Shown one piece after another: positions 1 to 5,719 of a stretch of 6,287 bases of DNA; positions within the stretch are counted from its first letter, which is position 1; each line of letters begins with the position of its first letter. This DNA comes from UBA4716 sp002438865 (lineage in GTDB: Bacteria > Bacillota > Clostridia > UBA1381): positions 1-6,287 of the forward strand of contig CALERO010000169.1 of NCBI GenBank assembly GCA_937907325.1, read 5' to 3'. A program made the position numbers and the translations under genes. The notes below the pieces were generated by a model that was not told the origin of the DNA, did not search any database, and saw nothing but the letters and a program-made list of their open reading frames with translations.

Positions 1-1
1 G

Positions 2-1474
2 GCAAATTTATCAAACGATGAGGTTTTCACTCCGCCCGATGTGGTGAACAAAATGCTTGACCTTTTGCCGCAGGAATTATTTTGCGACCCGAATACTACA
101 TTTTTAGATCCGGCTTGCAAAACAGGAGTCTTTCTCCGTGAGATCGCAAAGCGGTTATTGGTGGGGCTTGAAGATAAAATTCCCGATTTACAGCAGCGTA
201 TTGACCATATTTTTCATAAGCAGCTTTTCGGAATTGCCATTACAGAACTGACAAGTCTTTTATCCCGCCGAAGTCTTTATTGCTCGAAATATCCGAACGG
301 ACCGTACTCGATCACACACTTTGATGACGCCGAGGGGAATATTCGGTACAGAAGAATAAATCATACTTGGGTGAACGGAAAATGCAAGTATTGCGGTGTA
401 TCTAAAAAAACTGTATTAGGAAACGAAAACCGCAAAACAGAATTAGAATCATACGCTTACGAGTGGATACATACCGACAACCCCGAAAGGCTATTAAATA
501 TGAAATTTGATGTTATAATAAGTAATCCACCTTATCAGTTAGATGATGGTGGCGCACAGGCGAGTGCAATGCCAATATATAACCTATTTGTTGAAAAATC
601 CAAAATGCTTAATCCAAGATATATTTCAATGATAATTCCTTCACGATGGTTTTCGGGAGGCAAAAATCTTGATGGTTTTAGGGACAGTATGCTTAATGAC
701 GACCAACTTTGTGAACTTCACGATTTTTGGAATGCTTCAGACTGTTTTCCGGGTGTAGAAATCAAGGGTGGGGTTTGTTATTTTTTGTGGCAAAAAGGAC
801 ATCACGGAAATTGCAAAATAGTAACACACAATAACGAAAAAATTGCTTCTTCAATGGTACGACCGCTTTTGGAGAAAAACTGTAATGTTTTTATTCGCCA
901 AAATGAAGCAATAGGCATTCTGCACAAGGTACAAAGTCTAAACGAAAAATCATTTTCAATGGTTGTTCATCCGGCAATGACTTTTGGATTTAGAACTTTC
1001 TTTGAAAATTTTGACAACGAAAAGTTTAATGGTTCTGTGAAAATATATGCTAAGCAAAAACAGGGCTATATAAATCCAAAAATCATTGAGCGAGGCAAAG
1101 AGTATATAGATAAATGGAAAATTTATGTTCCCGAAGCAATTGGTTCGGGCGATACGAGAAATGATGTAATAAAGCCTATAATTGGTGAGCCAAATACGAT
1201 TTGCACAGAAACATATATTATGAATGGTCCGTGGAAATCAGAAGAGGAAGCCAAAAATGTTTGTTCATACATAAACACAAAGTTTTTTCATTTTATGCTT
1301 GGACTAAAAAAGATTACACAACATACAACAATAAAGGTGTATGAATTTGTTCCAATGCAAGATTTCTCAAAGCCTTGGACTGATGAAGAACTATATAAAA
1401 AATATGAATTAACACAAGACGAAATAAATTATATAGAATCATCTGTATGGTCAAATAAGGGTGGTGACAACTAA
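2..1474 (+). CDS. Eco57I-like adenine-N6 DNA methyltransferase of an R-M system, 5'-truncated by window edge
   Basis: The protein probably methylates adenine at N6 in a specific DNA site, using S-adenosylmethionine, and so protects host DNA from the restriction protein encoded next. The frame is open to the window edge and reads NDEVFTPPDVV before the GTG at 41, a block I recall as lying near the N-terminus of this family, so the true start is probably a few codons outside. About 490 residues are visible. The SAM-binding motif I variant FLDPACKTG is at nt 101-127 and the catalytic motif IV NPPY at nt 524-535; this order is typical of gamma-class enzymes. Between them a Cys-rich stretch (CSKY at nt 281-292, CKYC at nt 383-394) looks like a small zinc site. 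The section PSRWFSGG through GGVCYFLW and the AT-rich C-terminal third probably form the target-recognition region. The stop overlaps the next start (TAATG). Family confidence is high; the recognised site is unknown. Confidence 0.9.
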   Translation, partial: ANLSNDEVFTPPDVVNKMLDLLPQELFCDPNTTFLDPACKTGVFLREIAKRLLVGLEDKIPDLQQRIDHIFHKQLFGIAITELTSLLSRRSLYCSKYPNGPYSITHFDDAEGNIRYRRINHTWVNGKCKYCGVSKKTVLGNENRKTELESYAYEWIHTDNPERLLNMKFDVIISNPPYQLDDGGAQASAMPIYNLFVEKSKMLNPRYISMIIPSRWFSGGKNLDGFRDSMLNDDQLCELHDFWNASDCFPGVEIKGGVCYFLWQKGHHGNCKIVTHNNEKIASSMVRPLLEKNCNVFIRQNEAIGILHKVQSLNEKSFSMVVHPAMTFGFRTFFENFDNEKFNGSVKIYAKQKQGYINPKIIERGKEYIDKWKIYVPEAIGSGDTRNDVIKPIIGEPNTICTETYIMNGPWKSEEEAKNVCSYINTKFFHFMLGLKKITQHTTIKVYEFVPMQDFSKPWTDEELYKKYELTQDEINYIESSVWSNKGGDN

Positions 1475-1476
1475 TG
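1457..1476 (+). promoter_or_regulatory. Ribosome site and TAATG start-stop overlap of the restriction gene
   Basis: A purine-rich AAGGGTGGTGA lies 6-12 bases before the ATG at 1474. That ATG shares one base with the methyltransferase stop codon. This suggests the restriction protein is made by re-initiation after methyltransferase translation, a common way to keep protection ahead of cutting. The overlap is seen directly; the coupling is inferred. Confidence 0.6.
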
Positions 1477-2499
1477 GCGGGAAACATCAGCCTATCCGAC
1501 ATACTGCATAACCGCCCTGCGGTTGTGCCTACAATTTACGGCTACACTTTGCCCGATGTTGCTGACCATAACGGCTATATAAAAATCGGATATACCGACC
1601 GTGAGGACACAGAAACGAGAATTAAAGAGCAGCTGCATACCGCTGCGATTCCGTTCAGAATTTTATTCAAGGAATCCGCAATGCGTTCCGACGGAACTTG
1701 TTTTACGGATAAAGATATTCACCGATTACTAAAGCACAAAGGTTTCAGGCAATTAAACGAGGGCGAAGACCGCAACGAGTGGTTTTGCTGCACCGAAAAG
1801 GACGCGCTTGACGCCATAGAGGAAATGCGCACCGGTATTCGTTTTGAGGGGCAGCGCACCTGGACTTTTTCCATGCGCAAAGAGCAGCAAACCGCCGTTG
1901 GAATGGCGAAAAAATATTTTGAGCAGGCAAAGGAAGAAGACCCCACCCGTCCGCCTAAATTTTTATGGAACGCTAAAATGCGTTTCGGCAAAACGTTTGC
2001 CACATATCAACTTGCAAGGGCTATGGATTTCAAAAAAATCCTGATTTTAACCTTTAAGCCCGCGGTTGAATCGGCTTGGCAGGAAGATCTTACACACCAT
2101 GTTGATTTTGCCGGGTGGCAGTTTGTTTCAAACAAAGAGGCGCGGTTTGACGCAAAACACCTTGACGAACAGTTTGAGGCTTGCGATAAAACAAAGCCCA
2201 TTGTTGTTTTCGGCTCATTTCAGGACTTGCTCGGCACAAACGACGCAGGCGGCATTAAAGCAAAAAATGAGTTTATACATTCAACAAACTGGGACTTGGT
2301 GGTGTTTGACGAATACCACTTCGGTGCGTGGCGTGAAAACGCTAAAAACCTCTTTGAAAGGTTTGACGAGGAAAACGACGATATCAAAAAGAAGAAGCGG
2401 GAAACGCCATTAACGAAACTTTCCTGCCCATATCCGCTTTTCATTATCTCTATCTTTCGGGTACTCCGTTCAGAGCACTCAATTCCGGTGAGTTTTTAG
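1474..2499 (+). CDS. GIY-YIG nuclease / DExH helicase restriction protein, N-terminal part before frameshift
   Basis: This is the first part of the restriction subunit: it would cut unmethylated DNA, with an ATP-driven motor moving along it. Residues 20-120 resemble a T5orf172-type GIY-YIG nuclease: IYGY at 21-24, GYIKIGY at 34-40, nearby arginines 43 and 49, and an EWF block with candidate catalytic Glu at 102. Residues 135-300 form the first RecA-like lobe of a superfamily 2 helicase: an RKEQQ Q-motif-like block at 135-139, a Walker A variant MRFGKT at 169-174, and the DEYH box at 279-282. After Lys306 the frame leaves the family sequence. The last 35 codons encode an unrelated tail that ends at a chance stop, so helicase motifs III-VI are lost unless the frame is restored. 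The start at 1474 is fixed by the overlap with the methyltransferase. Alone, this 341-residue fragment would keep the nuclease domain but lack a working motor. Confidence 0.85.
   Translation: MAGNISLSDILHNRPAVVPTIYGYTLPDVADHNGYIKIGYTDREDTETRIKEQLHTAAIPFRILFKESAMRSDGTCFTDKDIHRLLKHKGFRQLNEGEDRNEWFCCTEKDALDAIEEMRTGIRFEGQRTWTFSMRKEQQTAVGMAKKYFEQAKEEDPTRPPKFLWNAKMRFGKTFATYQLARAMDFKKILILTFKPAVESAWQEDLTHHVDFAGWQFVSNKEARFDAKHLDEQFEACDKTKPIVVFGSFQDLLGTNDAGGIKAKNEFIHSTNWDLVVFDEYHFGAWRENAKNLFERFDEENDDIKKKKRETPLTKLSCPYPLFIISIFRVLRSEHSIPVSF
2385..2391 (+). other. Frameshift junction (C-AAA-AAG) splitting the nuclease-helicase gene
   Basis: Up to codon AAG at 2389-2391 the frame that starts at 1474 matches the helicase. 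From 2391 onward the match continues in the -1 frame as EEAGNAINETFLP, then LYLSGTPFRAL, which is helicase motif III. Adding one A to the five-A run at 2386-2390 gives DDIKKEEAGNAINE without a break and one 959-residue protein. The likeliest causes are a one-base deletion in the A run or an assembly error. The same bases are a possible -1 slippery site of the A-AAA-AAG (dnaX) type, with a GAGG at 2368-2371 placed roughly as a stimulatory Shine-Dalgarno would be. I see no strong downstream hairpin, so programmed shifting is the less likely reading. Confidence 0.85.
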
Positions 2500-4352
2500 A
2501 GGATCAAGTTTTCAACTGGACATATTCGGACGAGCAATCGGCAAAGGAAAACTGGCAAGGTCCGGGCGAAAACCCGTATGCGGCACTGCCGAAAATGATT
2601 ATGCTTACATATAAGGTGCCGGACTCCATTACAAATGTTGCCACAAGCGAGGGCTATGACGAATTTGATATTAACGAGTTTTTCCGTGCCGAATATGAGG
2701 AAAAGGGCAAGTCGGAAACCGCAAGATTTGTATATGAGGATTATGTGCAAAACTGGCTTAAAATGATACAGGGCAACTATATGCCAGTGGACGGCTTAAA
2801 GCTCGGTGCAGAGCGACCGCCTATGCCGTTTTCGGACACAACTTTGCTGAATGTACTCTCTCACACGCTTTGGTTTTTGCCGAATGTGGCAAGCTGCTAT
2901 GCAATGTATAATCTGCTGCGTCAAAAGCAAAACAATTTCTTTGATGATTATAAGGTCATAGTGTGCGCGGGAACAAAGGCGGGCATAGGTATAGACGCAT
3001 TAGCACCGGTGCTTAACGCTATGGGAGACCCGCTTAAAACAAAAACGATAACGCTATCCTGCGGCAAGCTTACAACCGGCGTTACGGTAAGACCTTGGGC
3101 GGGCGTGTTTATGCTGCGCAACTTAAAATCGCCCGAAACATATTTTCAAACAGCGTTTCGCGTGCAGTCGCCTTGGGAAATTAAAGACGAGCACGGCAAC
3201 CGTGAGGTTGTAAAGCAAGAGTGTTATGTATTTGACTTTGCCTTGGAGCGTGCGCTACACCAAATTTCAGACTATTCCTGCCGCTTAAAGGTGGATGATA
3301 CGAGCCCCGAACAAAAGGTTTCGGAGTTTATAAGTTTTCTGCCAGTGCTCGCGTTTGACGGGTCATCTATGAACCGTATTGACGCACAGGACATACTGGA
3401 TATTACATACGCCGGAACATCCGCCACATTGCTTGCAAAGCGCTGGCAGACAGCTCTACTTGTTCATGTTGATAACGATACCCTCAAAAAATTGCAAAGC
3501 AATCAAAATGCTTTGGAGGCGCTTATGAACATTGAGGGTTTCCGTTCACTTAATTCCGAAATACAGACAATTATAAACCGTTCAGAAAAGGTTAAAAAGC
3601 TGAAAAAAGAAAAAGGCGATGACCTTACAAAGCAAGAGAAAAAGGAACTTTCCGAGGACGAAAAGAAAGCAAAATCACTGCGAAAGCAGGTGCAAGAAAA
3701 TCTGTTAAAGCTTGCTACACGTATTCCGGCGTTTATGTATCTGACAGATTACCGTGAGCAGACAATAAAGGATGTCATAACGCAAATTGAGCCGGAGCTT
3801 TTTAAGAAAGTAACAGGACTTTCGGTTAAAGATTTTGATATTCTCTGCTCCATAGGCTTGTTTGACCCCGAAAAAATGAATCAAGGAATTTTCGGTTTCC
3901 GCAAATATGAAAATTCAAGCCTTTCATACACCGGAATTGACAAACACGAAGGTGAAGCTGTCGGCGGCTGGGACACTGTACTGCGCCGTGAAGAATATGA
4001 AATGCTTTATTCAAAGCAGCAGGCAACCGTTGTTGATTTGACACAAGCGATAAACACCAAGTTAGAAACTGAAAAACTATCTGGACAGATTTCGGAAAAT
4101 ATTGCAGCAGAAGCGGAACATCAATCTGTTATGATGAAATCAAGCGCCGAGCCAATACCTGAAACAAATTGGGATGAAATTCTTGCTCTGGTTGGTGTTG
4201 GAACTATGGTTAAACACAAGACGTTCGGAAATGGTACGGTTGTTTGGATGGATAAGCTGAAAAAATACATCAGGGTCAAATTCACCGCAGGAGAGAAGCA
4301 GTTTATTTTCCCTGACGCATTTGTTGGTGGATTTTTGGACATCAACCATTAA
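2391..4352 (+). CDS. Restriction helicase, C-terminal part after frameshift (motifs III-VI plus PcrA-tail-like domain)
   Basis: This is the rest of the preceding restriction protein, in the -1 frame. The coding match begins near 2391 without a start codon. The ATG at 2595 is internal and has no convincing ribosome site, so I do not take it as a real start. Numbered on the repaired 959-residue protein, it carries motif III LSGTP before residue 330 and a motif V block TLSCGKLTTG around 527-536. QTAFRVQSPW around 559-568 stands where SF2 helicases have motif VI, with its Q-x2-x-R-x2 pattern altered. A Lys/Glu-rich, probably coiled-coil stretch lies near 705-745. The last 45 residues (GTMVKHKTFGNGTVVW and onward) resemble the Tudor-like tail of PcrA/UvrD helicases. 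Without the first lobe, with Walker A and the DEYH box, it cannot act as a helicase. A strong hairpin terminator follows directly. Confidence 0.85.
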   Translation, partial: EEAGNAINETFLPISAFHYLYLSGTPFRALNSGEFLEDQVFNWTYSDEQSAKENWQGPGENPYAALPKMIMLTYKVPDSITNVATSEGYDEFDINEFFRAEYEEKGKSETARFVYEDYVQNWLKMIQGNYMPVDGLKLGAERPPMPFSDTTLLNVLSHTLWFLPNVASCYAMYNLLRQKQNNFFDDYKVIVCAGTKAGIGIDALAPVLNAMGDPLKTKTITLSCGKLTTGVTVRPWAGVFMLRNLKSPETYFQTAFRVQSPWEIKDEHGNREVVKQECYVFDFALERALHQISDYSCRLKVDDTSPEQKVSEFISFLPVLAFDGSSMNRIDAQDILDITYAGTSATLLAKRWQTALLVHVDNDTLKKLQSNQNALEALMNIEGFRSLNSEIQTIINRSEKVKKLKKEKGDDLTKQEKKELSEDEKKAKSLRKQVQENLLKLATRIPAFMYLTDYREQTIKDVITQIEPELFKKVTGLSVKDFDILCSIGLFDPEKMNQGIFGFRKYENSSLSYTGIDKHEGEAVGGWDTVLRREEYEMLYSKQQATVVDLTQAINTKLETEKLSGQISENIAAEAEHQSVMMKSSAEPIPETNWDEILALVGVGTMVKHKTFGNGTVVWMDKLKKYIRVKFTAGEKQFIFPDAFVGGFLDINH

Positions 4353-4354
4353 GG

Positions 4355-4392
4355 AAAAATCACTCACATTTTGCTGATGTGAGTGATTTTTT
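4355..4392. terminator. Bidirectional intrinsic terminator between convergent genes
   Basis: A perfect 15-bp inverted repeat (arms 4355-4369 and 4377-4391, core ATCACTCACAT/ATGTGAGTGAT) encloses a 7-base loop. The ends of the stem form an A run on the left and a T run on the right, so both strands give a hairpin followed by U residues. It lies just after the restriction gene stop and 29 bases past the tnpV stop, so it can end both transcripts. Confidence 0.88.
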
Positions 4393-4420
4393 GGTAACTT
4401 AAAAGTTGAAAAAGGAGTTA

Positions 4421-4792
4421 TTATACATAAATCAATTTTTGAAGTACAAATTCATCAGCCGTATGTTTTATCTGCTCCATAGCAGAAACCCAAGCAATTT
4501 GGTCATTAGCTTTGAGTTCTTCTGAAACACCTTGTTTGGCAACCAATTCTCTAATCAGTCTTTCAACCATTTCTTTTGCTGATGCGTCAATTTCTGAAAG
4601 ATATGCAATCCAAGTTCCGTCAATCATCTTTGCAGTATAGAAACAAGGTCTGTTTTCTTTAATAAATTTTGCGTGCATCCTGCCATATTTCCCGATATTA
4701 TAAACATTATCATCGGGTACGGTTAGATTTGGTATATAGTAATCTCCGTTTCTTACATACTCAATTCTGTTTTCAATAAATCTTTCTTTCAT
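4421..4792 (-). CDS. tnpV: TnpV-family transposon-associated protein
   Basis: A 123-residue protein that I recognise as TnpV-family, first named from clostridial Tn4451-type transposons and common in Firmicutes mobile elements; its biochemical role is unknown. Features seen: YYIPNLTVP (18-26), IGKYGRMH (33-40) followed by a basic KFIKENRP segment, AYLSEID (63-69) and a helical C-terminal half with GVSEELKANDQIAW (88-101). The length fits the family. The start is well supported by AAAGGAGG ten bases upstream and a promoter before it. It faces the restriction operon and shares its terminator. No transposase or recombinase is visible nearby, so it is best read as a mark of mobile-element DNA rather than part of a complete transposon here. 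Confidence 0.85.
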   Translation of the reverse strand: MKERFIENRIEYVRNGDYYIPNLTVPDDNVYNIGKYGRMHAKFIKENRPCFYTAKMIDGTWIAYLSEIDASAKEMVERLIRELVAKQGVSEELKANDQIAWVSAMEQIKHTADEFVLQKLIYV

Positions 4793-4802
4793 AGCGTAAA
4801 CG

Positions 4803-4810
4803 CCTCCTTT
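4803..4810 (-). promoter_or_regulatory. Strong ribosome binding site of tnpV
   Basis: The minus strand reads AAAGGAGG, a near-perfect Shine-Dalgarno sequence, ten bases before the ATG whose first base is at 4792. It confirms that start. Confidence 0.85.
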
Positions 4811-4824
4811 AATTTTGTATCTTC

Positions 4825-4853
4825 ATTTTATCAGAAAGCTTTTCATTAGACAA
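4825..4853 (-). promoter_or_regulatory. Probable sigma-70/sigma-A promoter of tnpV
   Basis: On the minus strand, TTGTCT (-35, at 4853-4848) and TAAAAT (-10, at 4830-4825) are separated by exactly 17 bases. They match the consensus boxes at 4/6 and 5/6 positions. The -10 box lies about 15 bases before the tnpV ribosome site, giving a short leader. The terminator of the next unit lies just upstream, so tnpV is probably transcribed alone. Confidence 0.6.
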
Positions 4854-4861
4854 ATGTGCGA

Positions 4862-4901
4862 ATAAAAAAATAGAGAACTCTATTTATCAAGTTCTCTATT
4901 T
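4862..4901 (-). terminator. Rho-independent terminator of the right-hand minus-strand unit
   Basis: A 12-bp inverted repeat (4868-4879 with 4890-4901; AAATAGAGAACT paired with AGTTCTCTATTT) encloses a 10-base loop. On the minus strand the hairpin runs into a T-rich tail from the A run at 4864-4870. It stands 21 bases past the end of the relic gene and would end transcripts coming from the DUF5343/TIGR02391 genes. Confidence 0.82.
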
Positions 4902-4922
4902 GGAGTTCATATTATTTTGAAA

Positions 4923-5161
4923 CTAAATGCGTTTTACGACTGCTCGTGTTCCTGCAACAGACATTATGTAAGAACCGTTAACATTAGCGATTGTTGCAAC
5001 TGGTCGGTGGAAATATTTGTATTGGTATTTATATACTATCTGTTCCTACATTTGACCATTTGTTAATTTATACTTTGTATTTCCTTGCCATCCTTCAAAA
5101 TCGGACTCAATGTTACCTTAATATAAGATTCTCATAATACCTACATTATTTCTCTGTTAAT
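4923..5161 (-). pseudogene. Decayed small gene of the 'NGQ-W-x-Q / YxYxYxYxP' family
   Basis: The 405-base gap between tnpV and the TIGR02391-like gene holds this relic besides the tnpV promoter and a terminator. Reading leftward from 5117 gives GNIESDFEGWQGNTKYKLTNGQM, a TAG (5048-5046), then EQIVYKYQYKYFHRP and ANVNGSYIMSVAGTRAVVKRI to a stop at 4923. I recall this pattern (F-x-GW, KLxNGQxWxQ, aromatic YxYxYxY run, YxMxV, VxRI) as a small conserved C-terminal domain or short protein of unknown role; the family has Trp where the TAG stands. Upstream, the frame is lost at the TAA at 5120-5118, but the adjacent frame reads ESYI and leads back through TGA and TAG codons to an ATT at 5161, six bases after a strong AGGAGG. 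A lost start, several stops and a frameshift mean it is not expressed intact. It was probably the third gene of the operon. Confidence 0.7.
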
Positions 5162-5165
5162 GTAA

Positions 5166-5174
5166 CTCCTCCTA
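5166..5174 (-). promoter_or_regulatory. Intact ribosome site of the relic gene
   Basis: The minus strand reads TAGGAGGAG here, with the AGGAGG core (5173-5168) six bases before the ATT codon at 5161, where an ATG start would be expected. It lies 23 bases past the stop of the TIGR02391-like gene. A strong site with ideal spacing but no usable start codon is the best evidence that the 5' end of a real gene once lay here. Confidence 0.6.
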
Positions 5175-5197
5175 AACATAACCTATTAAACTTTATT

Positions 5198-5719
5198 CTA
5201 TTGTTGTTTATCTATGGTCACTTCTGAAAGTTGAGCACGCTCTATCAAATGATTAGCAAAAGTTATAAGTTGTAAAGCTCTTTCTTCCGTATCCTCCCAA
5301 TCGGAATCATGTGCTCTGGGGTTTCTGATTCCTGTCATACATCCCGCATAGATTTGCATATAGCCATTTTGCTCGTCTTTTTCAGATGTGTTTGCCATAC
5401 TATTAAGTCTTAATATGGGGTTGTTAGGAGAGAAGACTTTTTGCATCAAAGCAGAACCACTTAAACTATTGTCTTGTTGACTTGCTTTTTTCTTCACTAC
5501 ATTATCTAACAATTTGTAAGCCTCTTCTACCGCTCTTGCATGGTGCCCATCCTTAAAAAGCTTTTCCGTTTTTTTGTGCAACATTCTATTAGTTATGACT
5601 TCATCAAATCTATTTGATAATGCTTCTTTTTCAGTTTTAGATTTGCAACATATGCCTAATTCGCTTAATTCTCGTTGTATATTCTGAACAAGCACTAATA
5701 CACTTGAAGGGTTATTCAT
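5198..5719 (-). CDS. TIGR02391 (Ymh)-family protein, possible HEPN-like RNase
   Basis: A 173-residue protein matching what I know of the TIGR02391/Hypoth_Ymh family: KLFKDGHHARAVEEAYKLLDNVVK (53-76), a GSALMQKVFSP segment (88-98), then GYMQIYAGCMTGIRNPRAHD (119-138). The last segment contains R132-N-P-R-A-H137, an R-x4-H motif like the catalytic core of HEPN RNases, which are frequent in toxins and abortive-infection proteins. The family function is not established; an RNA-cutting role is inference from this motif. No signal peptide or membrane segment is seen, so it should be cytoplasmic. Its ATG overlaps the TGA of the upstream gene (ATGA), with GGAG about ten bases before it, indicating coupled translation and a joint role with the DUF5343-like protein. 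Typical full length, intact. Confidence 0.8.
   Translation of the reverse strand: MNNPSSVLVLVQNIQRELSELGICCKSKTEKEALSNRFDEVITNRMLHKKTEKLFKDGHHARAVEEAYKLLDNVVKKKASQQDNSLSGSALMQKVFSPNNPILRLNSMANTSEKDEQNGYMQIYAGCMTGIRNPRAHDSDWEDTEERALQLITFANHLIERAQLSEVTIDKQQ

Noticed and set aside
41..43. GTG as start of the methyltransferase
   Set aside because: The frame is open to the window edge and the conserved NDEVFTPP block lies upstream of it, with no ribosome site close before 41.
1719..2444. Several antisense and alternate-frame ORFs of 60-115 codons over the nuclease-helicase gene
   Set aside because: They lie over a strongly supported coding frame, have no recognisable domains or ribosome sites, and are expected by chance.
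2595..2597. ATG as an independent start for the helicase second half
   Set aside because: Family sequence, including motif III LSGTP, lies upstream in the same frame back to 2391, and no Shine-Dalgarno precedes the ATG.
3826..4367. Minus-strand ORFs of 72-75 codons over the end of the helicase gene
   Set aside because: Shadows of the real frame; two overlap each other and one runs across the terminator region. No family resemblance.
4411..4417. Plus-strand AAAGGAG suggesting a gene after the terminator
   Set aside because: No start codon follows at a usable distance and the region is covered by tnpV on the other strand.
4923..5161. Stop-codon reassignment or readthrough explaining the in-frame stops of the relic
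   Set aside because: Neighbouring genes end normally with TAG (5198) and TGA (5716), the relic has both TAG and TGA stops plus a frameshift, and its start codon is lost. Decay is simpler.
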